From assembly GCA_030691635.1 (NCBI GenBank), contig JAUYEF010000427.1, positions 1 to 35,674 on the forward strand: a stretch of 35,674 nt of DNA. Reading direction: 5' to 3'. A program made the translations under genes and the position numbers. Origin of the DNA: Bacillota bacterium (GTDB lineage: Bacteria > Bacillota > Sulfobacillia > JAUYEF01). Below are positions 1 through 9,598 of this stretch, piece by piece; position 1 is the stretch's first letter; each line of letters starts with the position of its first letter. The notes below the pieces were generated by a model. The model did not search any database. It was not told the origin of the DNA and worked only from the letters and a program-made list of their open reading frames with translations.

Positions 1-154
1 ACCCCACCGGAGCGATGCCGATCGTCTTCTCCCTCAGGTCCAGCTCGTCCAGCACTTCCGCCACCAGCCTGTGGGCGACTCCATGAGTGCAGCCCGGGCA
101 GTAGGTCGTGACCTTCTCCCTCATGGACTTCGGTCGCGAGAAAACGAGGCTCAC
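1..154 (-). CDS. 2-oxoacid:ferredoxin oxidoreductase beta (TPP) subunit, partial (N-terminus only)
   Basis: Reverse-strand translation [51 protein letters not shown]. The YCPGCxHG motif is typical of the beta subunit; GTG start overlaps the stop of the upstream alpha subunit (GTGA). Confidence 0.85.
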   Translation of the reverse strand, partial: MSLVFSRPKSMREKVTTYCPGCTHGVAHRLVAEVLDELDLREKTIGIAPVG

Positions 155-1227
155 TGCTGGTCACCACCCTTCACGGCCTGCATGAGATGCAGGAGCTTCT
201 TCCTTGTGTCCGCGCGTGACGGCACAATCCCGCCCGCGACCCCGTAGAAGTGGACCGGCGCTTTGCATTCCACCGCGAGTTTCGCGTCGTCCACCATCTG
301 GCCCATGCTCATTTCCACCACGAGCATGCCCTTGACGCGACCCGCAAGGTCTCCGAGCGGGGCTTTCGGGAACGGCCACAGCGAGATCGGCCTGAACACT
401 CCGACCCTGTAGCCTTCGGGCCTGATCTGGTCCACCACCGACTTGCAGATGCGGGCAGTCGTGCCGTACGCCACGAACACCCATTCCGCGTCTTCCGTCA
501 GATACTCCTCATACCGGACTTCATTCTCTGCGATACGGGCGTATTTCGCCTGCAACTTCAGGTTGTGCCGGTATAGATCATCGGGATCGAGCATGAGCGT
601 GTTAATGATCCTGGGCTCGCGCCCTTTCGCGCCGTCCGTGACGCAGTCCTTCTCGACCGGCGCCGGGCCTGGGTACTCCGGGAAAACCACGGGCTCCATC
701 ATCTGGCCGAGCACACCATCGCCGAGCAACATCACAGGGTTCCGGTATTTCTCCGCCAGGTCGAACGCTTGCATCATGAGGTTGGCGGCTTCCTGCACAG
801 TGCCCGGCCCCAGCACTATCAGCCGGTAGTCGCCGTGCCCGCCGCCTCTCGTGGCCTGGAAGTAGTCCGACTGCGCCGGCTGGATCCCACCGAGGCCCGG
901 GCCGCCACGAACCATGTTCACGATCACACAAGGGAGCTCGGCCGCGGCGATATACGAGATGCCTTCCTGCTTCAGGCTGATGCCGGGACTGGACGACGAC
1001 GTCATGACGCGTCCTCCGGCGCCGGATGCCCCATAGACCATATTGATCGCGGCAACTTCGCTTTCGGCCTGCAAGAACACGCCGCCCACCTCAGGCAGCC
1101 GCCAGGACATGTACTCAGGTATCTCGTTCTGCGGAGTTATCGGGTAGCCGAAGAAGTACCGGCACCCCCCGCGAATGGCGGCTTCGGCTATCGCCTCATT
1201 TCCCTTCATCAAGACCGGTTCCACCAT
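151..1227 (-). CDS. vorB: 2-oxoacid:ferredoxin oxidoreductase alpha subunit, VorB-like (3-methyl-2-oxobutanoate type)
   Basis: [40 protein letters not shown]...[17 protein letters not shown] is the typical VorB/KorA alpha-subunit N-terminus; followed by the beta subunit and preceded by a ferredoxin. Confidence 0.85.
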   Translation of the reverse strand: MVEPVLMKGNEAIAEAAIRGGCRYFFGYPITPQNEIPEYMSWRLPEVGGVFLQAESEVAAINMVYGASGAGGRVMTSSSSPGISLKQEGISYIAAAELPCVIVNMVRGGPGLGGIQPAQSDYFQATRGGGHGDYRLIVLGPGTVQEAANLMMQAFDLAEKYRNPVMLLGDGVLGQMMEPVVFPEYPGPAPVEKDCVTDGAKGREPRIINTLMLDPDDLYRHNLKLQAKYARIAENEVRYEEYLTEDAEWVFVAYGTTARICKSVVDQIRPEGYRVGVFRPISLWPFPKAPLGDLAGRVKGMLVVEMSMGQMVDDAKLAVECKAPVHFYGVAGGIVPSRADTRKKLLHLMQAVKGGDQQ

Positions 1228-1229
1228 AT

Positions 1230-1457
1230 CTAGCCCTCCTTCTTGGCCGGCGCTTCACGGTAGACCTCGATCACAGTATCCGGGCAGACACGCGCGCAAA
1301 GCGTGCAGCCGGTGCACTTATCCATCTCAGTCACGGTAGCCGGCCGGAACCCCCGCGCGTTCATCCGGGAGGCCATGAAGATGATCTTTCGCGGGCAGAC
1401 AGCTACACAGAGTTCGCACCCCTTGCACCTGTCCTCGGAAAACACGACCTTCGGCAC
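1230..1457 (-). CDS. 4Fe-4S dicluster ferredoxin subunit of 2-oxoacid oxidoreductase
   Basis: 75 aa with two CxxCxxCxxxCP motifs (CKGCELCVAVCP, CTGCTLCARVCP), immediately upstream of vorB. Confidence 0.88.
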   Translation of the reverse strand: MPKVVFSEDRCKGCELCVAVCPRKIIFMASRMNARGFRPATVTEMDKCTGCTLCARVCPDTVIEVYREAPAKKEG

Positions 1458-1508
1458 CAGAGAACACCTCTTTTTGGGTATGTCGGGATCGAAAACGCAC
1501 GACGCTGC

Positions 1509-2624
1509 CTAGCCGGGCGACCTCTCGTATACCTGCGGTTCGTCTTCTCCTTCGAGCACTCTGATGGCGCCCTCGGCCAGCGCCAGGAGCTCGTCTTCGC
1601 CTGGATACAGCACCACGGTTCCATACTTGGAAACGCGTTTCTCGATCGCCTCGCATATCGTGCTGCAACGGGCGAGGCCGCCTGTCAGCACGATGGCGTC
1701 GACCTTTCCGCCGAGGACTGCCAGCCCCCGGCCTATCTCCTTGGCCACCTGGTAGCTCAGCACATCAAGCAACAGCGCCGATTTCGGGTCCGACAAAGCC
1801 CGCTGCTCGACCACCCTGCAGTCGTTCGTGCCCAGGTGCGCCACGAAGCCGCCCTCGCCGACGACACGACGCTCCATGTCAGCCAGGCTGAACTTGCCAG
1901 AAAAACAGAGTTCCACAAGCTGGGTCGCCGGCAGCACGCCGGAACGTTCCGGGCTCATCGGGCCGTCACCGTCCAGACCGTTGTTCACATCGACCACGCG
2001 TCCATACTTGTGGACTCCCACCGTGATGCCCCCGCCCATGTGCGCCACCACCAGCCGCGTCTCCTGGTACTTCTTTCCCAGTCCTGCGGCGACTTTACGG
2101 GCGACGGCTTTCTGGTTGAGCGCGTGGAAGACGCTCCTTCGCTCGATATCGGGCATCCCGGAGAGGCGCGACAAGTCCTCCAGTTCGTCGACGACCACTG
2201 GGTCGACGACGATCGGAGGAATCCGCGGCGAGAACATGTCTGCACAGGCCTTCGCCATGAAGGCCCCGAGGTTCGAGGCGTGAACGCCGTACCTCGAACT
2301 CCTGAGGTCTTGGAGCATGTCTTCGCTAACCGCATACGCGCCGCTCTTCAGCGGGTGGAGAAGGCCCCCTCTTCCCACCGCCGCGTCTATCCACGTTTCG
2401 CCCTTGATGAACTCCCTGACGCTCCTCATACGCACCGGTAGTTGATCTATCAGGGCACGCCCTTTGAACTCCTCGACGTAATGGTGGAGAGACGTGCTCT
2501 TGAGGAGATCCCTTCCGCTGTAGAGCGCGACCTTTGTGGACGTGGAACCCGGGTTCAATGCAAGGATCCGCCACTTCTGCGGACCCGCCAAGCGGGCACT
2601 CGATACCAAATCGTCTCCCCCCAA
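1509..2624 (-). CDS. buk: butyrate kinase (second copy); true start may be a TTG at about 2609 behind GGGGGGAG
   Basis: ILALNPGSTSTKVALY, VVAHMGGGITVGVHKYGRVVDVNNGLDGDGPMSPERSG: acetate/butyrate kinase family (ASKHA) motifs. Confidence 0.9.
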   Translation of the reverse strand: MGGDDLVSSARLAGPQKWRILALNPGSTSTKVALYSGRDLLKSTSLHHYVEEFKGRALIDQLPVRMRSVREFIKGETWIDAAVGRGGLLHPLKSGAYAVSEDMLQDLRSSRYGVHASNLGAFMAKACADMFSPRIPPIVVDPVVVDELEDLSRLSGMPDIERRSVFHALNQKAVARKVAAGLGKKYQETRLVVAHMGGGITVGVHKYGRVVDVNNGLDGDGPMSPERSGVLPATQLVELCFSGKFSLADMERRVVGEGGFVAHLGTNDCRVVEQRALSDPKSALLLDVLSYQVAKEIGRGLAVLGGKVDAIVLTGGLARCSTICEAIEKRVSKYGTVVLYPGEDELLALAEGAIRVLEGEDEPQVYERSPG

Positions 2625-2637
2625 CGAGAGATTTGGC

Positions 2638-3537
2638 CTACATGACCAGTCGAGCCAGGGCTATCGAGAGCAGTTTGGCTCTTGCGTGGTCTGCGCGCGA
2701 CACGAGGATGATCGGCACTTTCGCTCCCACGACGATGCCTGCCCACGAAGCGCCTGCGATATACTGGAGCCCTTTCAGCAGGATATTGCCTGTCTCTATG
2801 TTCGGCACTATCAGCACATCGGCGTCGCCTTCCACAGCGCTCTTTATCTTCTTGTGTTCGAGCGCTTCCTTAGACACGGCGATGTCCATTGCCAGCGGGC
2901 CGTCAACGATGCCGCCCTTGATCTGGCCTCTCTCCGCCGCCTTCGTCACGAGAGCGGCGTCCGTGCTCGACGGCATGTCCGGGTTGACGAGTTCCTGGGC
3001 GGAAAGCATCGCGACTTTCGGCTCTTTCACACCCATCGCGATGGCCACGTTGATGGCGTTCTGGGTGATGTCAAGTTTCATCTTGAGATCCGGAGCGATG
3101 TTGAGACCGCCGTCGCTGACCACGAGCAGCTTGTGGTATGCCGAGTGCTCAACCACCGCCACATGGGTCAGCATATTGCCTGTCCTCAGGCCCTGTTCCT
3201 TGTCGAGCACCGCCCGTAGCAAGTCGGCGGTCCCGATGTAACCCTTCATCAGGATGTCGCCCTCGCCCTCCCGGATCAGCGCGACGGCCTGCCTCGCGGC
3301 CTCACCGTGGCTGGCCGCATGCACGATCCGGTGCCTGGATGAGTCGAGCCCGAGCGAACCCGCCGCCTTCTCGATGATAGCCCGGTCTCCAACGAGCACG
3401 CCCGTGGAGACGATACCCAGCTGGGTGGCTTTTTCCACTGCTTCGATCACATCTGGATCTCCGGCCGCGGCGACAACCACCCTGGCCGGTTGGCGTTTTC
3501 TTGCTTCTTCTAGTAGCGCGTCAAAATCGCGCATCAC
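2638..3537 (-). CDS. ptb: phosphate butyryltransferase
   Basis: 299 aa, Ptb/Pta-type: VVVAAAGDPDVIEAVEKATQLGIVSTGVLVGD...DILMKGYIGTADLLRAVLDKEQGLRTG; sits between two butyrate kinases. Confidence 0.9.
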   Translation of the reverse strand: MMRDFDALLEEARKRQPARVVVAAAGDPDVIEAVEKATQLGIVSTGVLVGDRAIIEKAAGSLGLDSSRHRIVHAASHGEAARQAVALIREGEGDILMKGYIGTADLLRAVLDKEQGLRTGNMLTHVAVVEHSAYHKLLVVSDGGLNIAPDLKMKLDITQNAINVAIAMGVKEPKVAMLSAQELVNPDMPSSTDAALVTKAAERGQIKGGIVDGPLAMDIAVSKEALEHKKIKSAVEGDADVLIVPNIETGNILLKGLQYIAGASWAGIVVGAKVPIILVSRADHARAKLLSIALARLVM

Positions 3538-3550
3538 TCCACCCCACCTT

Positions 3551-4624
3551 CTAGTACTCTTTGGGACTTTCTTCTCCCCTCAGGACCCTCAAGACACCTT
3601 CAGCAAGCGAAGCCATCTCATCGCCGCCTGGATAGATGAGAACGGGCGCTATGTAGCTGACCATCGCTTTCAGCGCATCTGTGACCCTGGAAGAGTAGCT
3701 GGCGCCGCCGGATATTATGACAGCATCGACATCCCCGCAGAGCACGGTGGCCATGGCACCGATCTCCTTGCCCGTCTGGTAGATCATCGCCTCAAAGACG
3801 AGCCGGGCCCTATCGTCGCCTCTGTCAACACGTGCCAGCATCTCACGCACGTCCTTTGTGCCCAGGTGGGCGTACATCCCCCCCTCCGAAGTTATTCTCT
3901 TGATCAGTTGCTCCCTGGTATACTTGCCGGAGAAACACAACCTCACCAGGTCGCCGGCCGGTAGGCTCCCTGTTCTCTCCGTCGAGAACGGCCCTTCTTC
4001 GTTTGCGTTGTTTACGTCTATGATCCGGCCCTTCCTGATAGGGCATACCGAAGTCCCGCTCCCAAGGTGGACGACGACCAGGTTCGCGTCATCGAACGCA
4101 ACGCCGAGGTCCCTGCACGCAAGCCTTGCCACCGCCCGGACATTCAGGGCATGGAGAAAACTCTTTCTCTCCAGGTCAGGCAGGCCGGTGACCCGCGCAA
4201 CCGGGCAGAACTCATCGACCGACACAGGATCGACGATGTAGGCCGGCACGTCCCATTTCGACGCGAGCTCGAAGGCGATGATGGCCCCAAGGTTCGACGC
4301 GTGTTCCCCGCGTTTCGCCTCCTGAAGGTCTTGCACCATGCTCGCCGTCACACGGTAGGTCCCCGCGTCGACAGGCCGGAGCAGCCCTCCCCTCGCCGCT
4401 ATCGCCGAAAAGCGCGTGCCTTTGGCAGGAGATGCTCCGAGCTCAGATTCGATTGCGGTGAGCCTGACGGGAAACTGTTCGCTGATCCTCCTGAAGCGGG
4501 CTAGTTCGTGAGTCGGGTGCACGATGTTGGATTCCCAGGTCATCTTGTCGTCTTCGAAAAGCGCCAGCTTCGTGCTGGTCGAACCCGGGTTCAATGCGAG
4601 GATTCGAGAAGGCAACACACACAC
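3551..4624 (-). CDS. buk: butyrate kinase (first copy); likely start TTG at 4615 (GGAGG-8 nt-TTG)
   Basis: ILALNPGSTSTKLALFEDD, VVHLGSGTSVCPIRKGRIIDVNNANEEGPFSTERTG. Confidence 0.9.
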   Translation of the reverse strand: MCVLPSRILALNPGSTSTKLALFEDDKMTWESNIVHPTHELARFRRISEQFPVRLTAIESELGASPAKGTRFSAIAARGGLLRPVDAGTYRVTASMVQDLQEAKRGEHASNLGAIIAFELASKWDVPAYIVDPVSVDEFCPVARVTGLPDLERKSFLHALNVRAVARLACRDLGVAFDDANLVVVHLGSGTSVCPIRKGRIIDVNNANEEGPFSTERTGSLPAGDLVRLCFSGKYTREQLIKRITSEGGMYAHLGTKDVREMLARVDRGDDRARLVFEAMIYQTGKEIGAMATVLCGDVDAVIISGGASYSSRVTDALKAMVSYIAPVLIYPGGDEMASLAEGVLRVLRGEESPKEY

Positions 4625-4634
4625 CTCCGGGACC

Positions 4635-4660
4635 CGGTTTCAGCGATCTGCCCGAAACCG
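4635..4660. repeat. inverted repeat CGGTTTC-N12-GAAACCG in the leader of the buk-ptb-buk-vor operon
   Basis: Perfect 7-bp arms, just upstream of the first buk RBS (GGAGG). Confidence 0.5.
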
Positions 4661-4810
4661 ACACTTCCTTCAACGCCCGGCGTCCAAAAACCTCTCTTTC
4701 TAGTCCAATTCGCCATATTCGTTCTTGGCCTCCCTACGCCCTTTGGGTCGTCTCGGGTTCGCCCGGTGGCACGCGCTGGAGACACCACCAAGCCGCATTT
4801 CAGCCGGCAA

Positions 4811-4836
4811 AAGACAAAAGCCGCCTCTTCGGCGGC
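4811..4836 (-). terminator. Rho-independent terminator downstream of spo0A
   Basis: Minus strand GCCGCC-GAAGA-GGCGGC followed by TTTTGTCTTTT; located after the spo0A stop at 4920. Confidence 0.75.
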
Positions 4837-4919
4837 GTTTTGACATGTCGCACCCAGCTCGGCAGGCCGGAGGCGGCTGGTTCTGGTTTCGGGTCGTGGG
4901 ATCCTGCTCTCGCCCGGAG

Positions 4920-5684
4920 TCAGGACTTCATCCCCATCCGGAGCCTGTCGGCGATCATCGCGATGAACTCGGAATTCGTCGGCTTTCCACGGTCCTGGCT
5001 CACGGTGTGGCCGAATATCGAGTTGATCAGGTCAAGGTTGCCCCTGTTCCAGGCCACCTCTATCGCATGCCTGATGGCGCGCTCGACTCTGGACGGTGTG
5101 GTCTTGTACTTGCCGGCTATGCTCGGGTAGAGTTCTTTGGTTATGGCGCTCAGAAGCTCGACCCTTGAGACCACCATCACTATGGCGTCACGGAGGTAAT
5201 GATACCCTTTGATGTGGGCGGGGATCCCGATTTCGTGGATGATGCCGGTGACTTCCACATCCATGGTCTTGGGCTTGGGCGCAGCCTGCGGCCGGGTCAT
5301 CTCCTGACCGTTGCCCACCATTTGCCGGACCCGGCTGGTGAGCACTTCGAGGTCGAAAGGCTTGAGAACGTAGTAGTCTGCGCCCATCTGGATGACTTTT
5401 TGGGTCACTTTCTCCTGACCGAACGCGGTGAGCATGACGATTTTCGGCCTTTTCTTCAAGTCCATCTGCGAAAGCCGCTCCAGGACGCCGATCCCGTCAA
5501 GATGAGGCATTATGATGTCAAGAATGACGACATCTGGCTCCGAGCGCATGATGAAGTCGATGGCCTCCAAACCGTTGTGTGCCACCGCCACGACTTCCAT
5601 GTCCTCCTGCCCGTCGAAATACTCCCTCAGGAGCTCGCAGAATTCGCGGTTGTCATCTGCAACCATGACACGGGTCCGAGCCAA
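4920..5684 (-). CDS. spo0A: sporulation master response regulator Spo0A (TTG start, AAAGGAGG RBS)
   Basis: Receiver domain [61 protein letters not shown] plus the Spo0A C-terminal domain ([46 protein letters not shown]). Confidence 0.97.
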   Translation of the reverse strand: MARTRVMVADDNREFCELLREYFDGQEDMEVVAVAHNGLEAIDFIMRSEPDVVILDIIMPHLDGIGVLERLSQMDLKKRPKIVMLTAFGQEKVTQKVIQMGADYYVLKPFDLEVLTSRVRQMVGNGQEMTRPQAAPKPKTMDVEVTGIIHEIGIPAHIKGYHYLRDAIVMVVSRVELLSAITKELYPSIAGKYKTTPSRVERAIRHAIEVAWNRGNLDLINSIFGHTVSQDRGKPTNSEFIAMIADRLRMGMKS

Positions 5685-5755
5685 TTATGGTGCCTCCTTT
5701 TCCGTAAATTACCATATTGGGGGCTTCTCGTCGTTCTCTTGAGTTTCCTTTTGAC

Positions 5756-7162
5756 CTATCCCGAAAAATTTTCCCCACAGTTCGTCAAAACAAGACGCTG
5801 GGCGCCAATTGCGCGCCCAGCGCTCTTGCTGGCTCGTGGCCAGATTCCGGTTGTCTCCACCATCCACTCAGCGAAGACCCCGAAGCCTCTTGTCGGATCG
5901 TTCACCAGGACATGGGTTATGGCTCCAACCACTTTACCGCCCTGGACTATCGGACTCCCGCTCATCCCCTGGATTATCCCGCCTGTCCGGCTGAGCAGCC
6001 GCTGGTCGACGATCTTTATGACCATGCCTTTGCTCTGTGGCCTGCTCTGGTAGGACACCTTCTGTATGATAACGTCGAACATCTCAAGACGCTGCCCTTC
6101 CACCACCGTTACCATCGAGGCGGGCCCCTCGACCACTTCACTCGCCAATGCCATGGGAAGCGGCTGGTCATAGGCTGGGTTCTTCAATTCATGGTAGAGC
6201 GTGCCGCCTATTCCGAATTCCGTGTTTGCGTCGATCGAGCCTATCACATCGCTCTCCTGGACAAACACGCCCAGCTTCTCCCCTGGCTTCCCCTTCTTCC
6301 CCTCTTCTATTCCCGTGACTTGGGCTCGCACTATTCGCCCATTGTAGACCGAGACCGGAGTCCCCGTTTCACCATCGGTGATTATGTGCCCTAGGGCTGC
6401 AAAGCGGTGAGTCTCATTGTCGAAAAATGTCAGTGTACCCACCCCAGCCGCTCCGTCACGCACATAGAGTCCGATGCGGTACCTCTTGGTCTCGCGACAC
6501 AGCACGGGCTTGACCGGCCTTGTGAAAACAGCCTTCCCGCGCTTTATGTCCAGCACCGCATGCCTACCCTGGCGCCCTGCTTCGTCTAAGGCTTGTGCAA
6601 GAGCTTCTTCGCTGTGGATGCTCTGTCCGTCAACTTTCGTGATCACATCCCCCGGCAGCACTCCGGCAGTCCGGGCAGGAGACCAGCTATTGCCTGCGTC
6701 GTCCTGCACCAGAGATGTGCGAGTCACGATCACGCCGTCGGCCTGGAGCAGCACACCTATCGAGTGCCCGCCAAGAGACAACATCAGCCGGGGAACGACT
6801 TCGACCGTTATCTTCCTCACCGGGATTCGCCCGAAGAGCTTGAACTCGACCGTGACCTTGCCTTCGGCCAGAGCTCTGAGGCTTACCGGTGCCCCGTAGA
6901 AGGCGTTCGTTCCGACCTTTGCCGGCTCGATGGAGAGCACCCGGTTCTCGCCAGCTCTTGCGGTAACGAACGGCAGACCAGGATGGAGTTCTCTCGTTTG
7001 CGACTCTGATAGCCTTACCTGTGCAGGGAACTGGAGGAAACTGATCAAGGGGCGGCTCCAAATTACGGAGGCGATTACCAGGATTAGGATGAGCGTGCGT
7101 CTCCTCGACCGTCTCAACAGACCGCCACAGTCTTCTGGCTGTCCTGCACGGCGGTGCATCAC
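5756..7162 (-). CDS. spoIVB: SpoIVB peptidase (PDZ plus S55 peptidase)
   Basis: GHIITDGETGTPVSVYNGRIVRA...TGGIIQGMSGSPIVQGGKVVGAITHVLVNDPTRGFGVFAEWM: S55 catalytic region; adjacent to spo0A as in most spore formers. GTG start. Confidence 0.95.
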   Translation of the reverse strand: MMHRRAGQPEDCGGLLRRSRRRTLILILVIASVIWSRPLISFLQFPAQVRLSESQTRELHPGLPFVTARAGENRVLSIEPAKVGTNAFYGAPVSLRALAEGKVTVEFKLFGRIPVRKITVEVVPRLMLSLGGHSIGVLLQADGVIVTRTSLVQDDAGNSWSPARTAGVLPGDVITKVDGQSIHSEEALAQALDEAGRQGRHAVLDIKRGKAVFTRPVKPVLCRETKRYRIGLYVRDGAAGVGTLTFFDNETHRFAALGHIITDGETGTPVSVYNGRIVRAQVTGIEEGKKGKPGEKLGVFVQESDVIGSIDANTEFGIGGTLYHELKNPAYDQPLPMALASEVVEGPASMVTVVEGQRLEMFDVIIQKVSYQSRPQSKGMVIKIVDQRLLSRTGGIIQGMSGSPIVQGGKVVGAITHVLVNDPTRGFGVFAEWMVETTGIWPRASKSAGRAIGAQRLVLTNCGENFSG

Positions 7163-7296
7163 CTCATTTCGCGCTTTGTTGGTTTCTTGCTTGCGTTTTC
7201 ATGGTCTCACCGGCAGGATGGCATTATCCTTTCAGGTCGACATAAGGTGACGCCCACTATTCAGCAGAACTGGGGTGGGCAAATCGTTGAGCAGGC

Positions 7297-7334
7297 AAAA
7301 AAAGAAACACCGGGACATTTTCTCCCAGTGGTGT
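7297..7334 (-). terminator. Rho-independent terminator downstream of recN
   Basis: Minus strand ACACC(act)GGGA-gaaaatg-TCCCGGTGT followed by TTTCTTTTTTT. Confidence 0.75.
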
Positions 7335-7390
7335 GGTAGACATAATACGCGCCAGTGCCAAGACCGCGCGCCTCCGGTGGTTTTCCGCCG

Positions 7391-9112
7391 CTACAATTGC
7401 GTCATCGTGCCGCGAGCCCTCACCAGTATCTCCTCCGCGTGCTCGAGAGATGCTCGCGTCGCAGGACCGCCGATCATGCGGGACATTTCGGCGAGCCTGG
7501 TGTCGCCGTCGACCGGCGTCGCGCTTGTGACCGACCGGCCCGATACGGTGCGTTTGGAGACCACAATGTGGCGGCGGGCGAATGCCGCGATCTGGGCGAG
7601 GTGTGTCACACACAGCACTTGCGCCCATTCTGCGACCTTCGCGAGTTTGGAGCCGATGGCATACGCCGCGTCGCCGCCGATCCCGGCGTCTATCTCGTCG
7701 AACACAAGTATCGGGATGCCTTCCGTCCTTGCGAGCACGGCCTTCAGCGCGAGCATGATTCTCGACATCTCGCCTCCAGACGCGATCCTGGCGAGAGGTC
7801 GTAACGGCTCGCCGGGGTTCGGGCTGAGCAGGAACTCAACGCTGTCCGCTCCCACGGGCCCCACTCTCACGCGCTCGCCCCTCATGGAGGGCCCTGTGGG
7901 GTCCGGCGTCCAATCGAAGTGCACGTCAAACTGCGTGTCCTTCATGCCGAGCCCCGTAAGCTCGTCCGCGACCATCGCCGAAAGGCGGCCGGCAGCTTCG
8001 TGCCGTACATCGGAAAGGCCCAACGCGGCCGATCCGAGGGAGTCGAGGAGGGTTCCTTCTGTCTGCCGCAGTTCAGCGACTTTCTCTTCCGCATGCCGGA
8101 GCTGGTCGAGCGCGAGCGACGCGCTCTTCGTCCACTCAAGTATCTCGGCGATGGTATCGCCGTATTTCCGTTTCAGCTGGCCTATGAAAGCAAGCCGGTC
8201 GTCGACCCAGGCAAGCCTTTCAGGGTCAGGCCTCATGATGTCGCGGCGCCTGCGGAGATGGAGCCCGGCCTCCTCAAGCCACACGAGAGCCTGCTCGAGC
8301 GCGTCAAGCGCGGGCTTCGAATCGTGATCGACACGGGCGGCTTCCCCGAGAACGCTCTTTGCCTGTTCCGCCACATCGGCCGCCGAGGCCTGCTCCCCTG
8401 CCCCGCCAAAGACGAGATCGTAGGATGCTGCGTACGCCTCGAGAAGCTTCTGCGCCGAAGACAGAACCCGCCGTTCTTGGGCAAGGTCTTCCTCTTCGCC
8501 TTCCCTGAGGCGAGCCTCCGATATTTCGTTGAGCTGGAACTGCAGCAAGCCGGCCTCCCTCGCGCGGCTCTTGTCATCAGAGAGATCGCGAATCATCGCG
8601 CGGACCTCCGCGAGGCGCGAAACGAGACCGGATACCTGGCTCGTGAGGTCAGAGGCTTCCTGCCCGGCGAATGAGTCGAGCAAGAAGACGTGCCGCGAGG
8701 TATCGAGAAGTTGCTGGTACTCTCCCTGGCCGTGCACGTCCACCAGTTCGGACGCGACTTCGCGGAGCATGTGGGCCGTTGCCAGCCTGCCGTTTATGCG
8801 GGCCACGGACTTGGAACCCTGGTAGACCTCTCTGGCAAGCACCAGGCTATCGTCGCACTCAAAACCCCACGAGCGCACCCTTGCCGCGAGAGACGCGGGG
8901 ATCGAGTCAAAGAAAGCTTCGATGACGGCGCGCTCGGCGCCCTCCCGCACCACGTCGGCGGAACACCGGGCGCCGAGAACGATCTGGAAGGCGTCGATGA
9001 TGATGGACTTGCCCGCTCCGGTCTCCCCTGTGAGCACGTTCAGACCGCTTCCGAGCCCGAGCGTAACCTTATCTATGATGGCCAGGTTCTCGATGGTGAT
9101 TTCGGCGAGCAT
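7391..9112 (-). CDS. recN: DNA repair protein RecN
   Basis: MLAEITIENLAIIDKVTLGLGSGLNVLTGETGAGKSIIIDAFQIVLGARCS...; C-terminal ASGGEMSRIMLALK..IPILVFDEIDAGIGG. Confidence 0.97.
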   Translation of the reverse strand: MLAEITIENLAIIDKVTLGLGSGLNVLTGETGAGKSIIIDAFQIVLGARCSADVVREGAERAVIEAFFDSIPASLAARVRSWGFECDDSLVLAREVYQGSKSVARINGRLATAHMLREVASELVDVHGQGEYQQLLDTSRHVFLLDSFAGQEASDLTSQVSGLVSRLAEVRAMIRDLSDDKSRAREAGLLQFQLNEISEARLREGEEEDLAQERRVLSSAQKLLEAYAASYDLVFGGAGEQASAADVAEQAKSVLGEAARVDHDSKPALDALEQALVWLEEAGLHLRRRRDIMRPDPERLAWVDDRLAFIGQLKRKYGDTIAEILEWTKSASLALDQLRHAEEKVAELRQTEGTLLDSLGSAALGLSDVRHEAAGRLSAMVADELTGLGMKDTQFDVHFDWTPDPTGPSMRGERVRVGPVGADSVEFLLSPNPGEPLRPLARIASGGEMSRIMLALKAVLARTEGIPILVFDEIDAGIGGDAAYAIGSKLAKVAEWAQVLCVTHLAQIAAFARRHIVVSKRTVSGRSVTSATPVDGDTRLAEMSRMIGGPATRASLEHAEEILVRARGTMTQL

Positions 9113-9118
9113 TGCTGG

Positions 9119-9571
9119 CTACCGCACAAACCCGCGCATACGTTCCAGCACATACGGCACAGATTCTTTGGGCCTGACGACGACCAGCAGCGTGTTGTCT
9201 CCCGCGACCGTGCCCACGATCTCCTTCCACCGCAATGCGTCCATCGCCTCGCCCACGCCGGGAGCCATTCCCGATAGTGTCCGGACGACGATGATGTTTT
9301 CACTGTAGTCAAATCCCAGGCAATAGTCCTCCAGCACGCGCTTCATGCGCTCCCCCGCGCTTGACGTGTACTGGTCCTCAGGCAGCGCGTACCTGTACCT
9401 GCCGTCCCCGGTGGGGACCTTGAGCAGCATGAGCTCCTTTATGTCCCGGGAGATGGTCGCCTGTGTGACGTCTATGCCCTCTGCGCGCAGTTTGTGGGCG
9501 AGCTCTTCCTGGGTCTCCACCACGCCTGCGCGGACGATTTCGAGTATCTTCATCTGGCGTCTTGCTTTCAT
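9119..9571 (-). CDS. argR: arginine repressor ArgR
   Basis: 150 aa: MKILEIVRAGVVETQEELAHKLRAEGIDVTQATISRDIKELMLLKVPTGDGRYRYALP...GTVAGDNTLLVV. Confidence 0.95.
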   Translation of the reverse strand: MKARRQMKILEIVRAGVVETQEELAHKLRAEGIDVTQATISRDIKELMLLKVPTGDGRYRYALPEDQYTSSAGERMKRVLEDYCLGFDYSENIIVVRTLSGMAPGVGEAMDALRWKEIVGTVAGDNTLLVVVRPKESVPYVLERMRGFVR

Positions 9572-9598
9572 GGGCCCCTACCTCCCGGCGAGTGTTTT

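Noticed and set aside
5685-5790. Possible sigma-H promoter (AGGAAAC..GAGAAG) and 0A-box-like TGACGAA upstream of spo0A
   Set aside because: Expected biologically, but the -10 and box matches are imperfect by eye and part of the region is spoIVB coding sequence; not strong enough to report as a feature.
7163-7296. TGAATA (sigma-G -35-like) upstream of spoIVB
   Set aside because: No acceptable -10 at the correct spacing was found.
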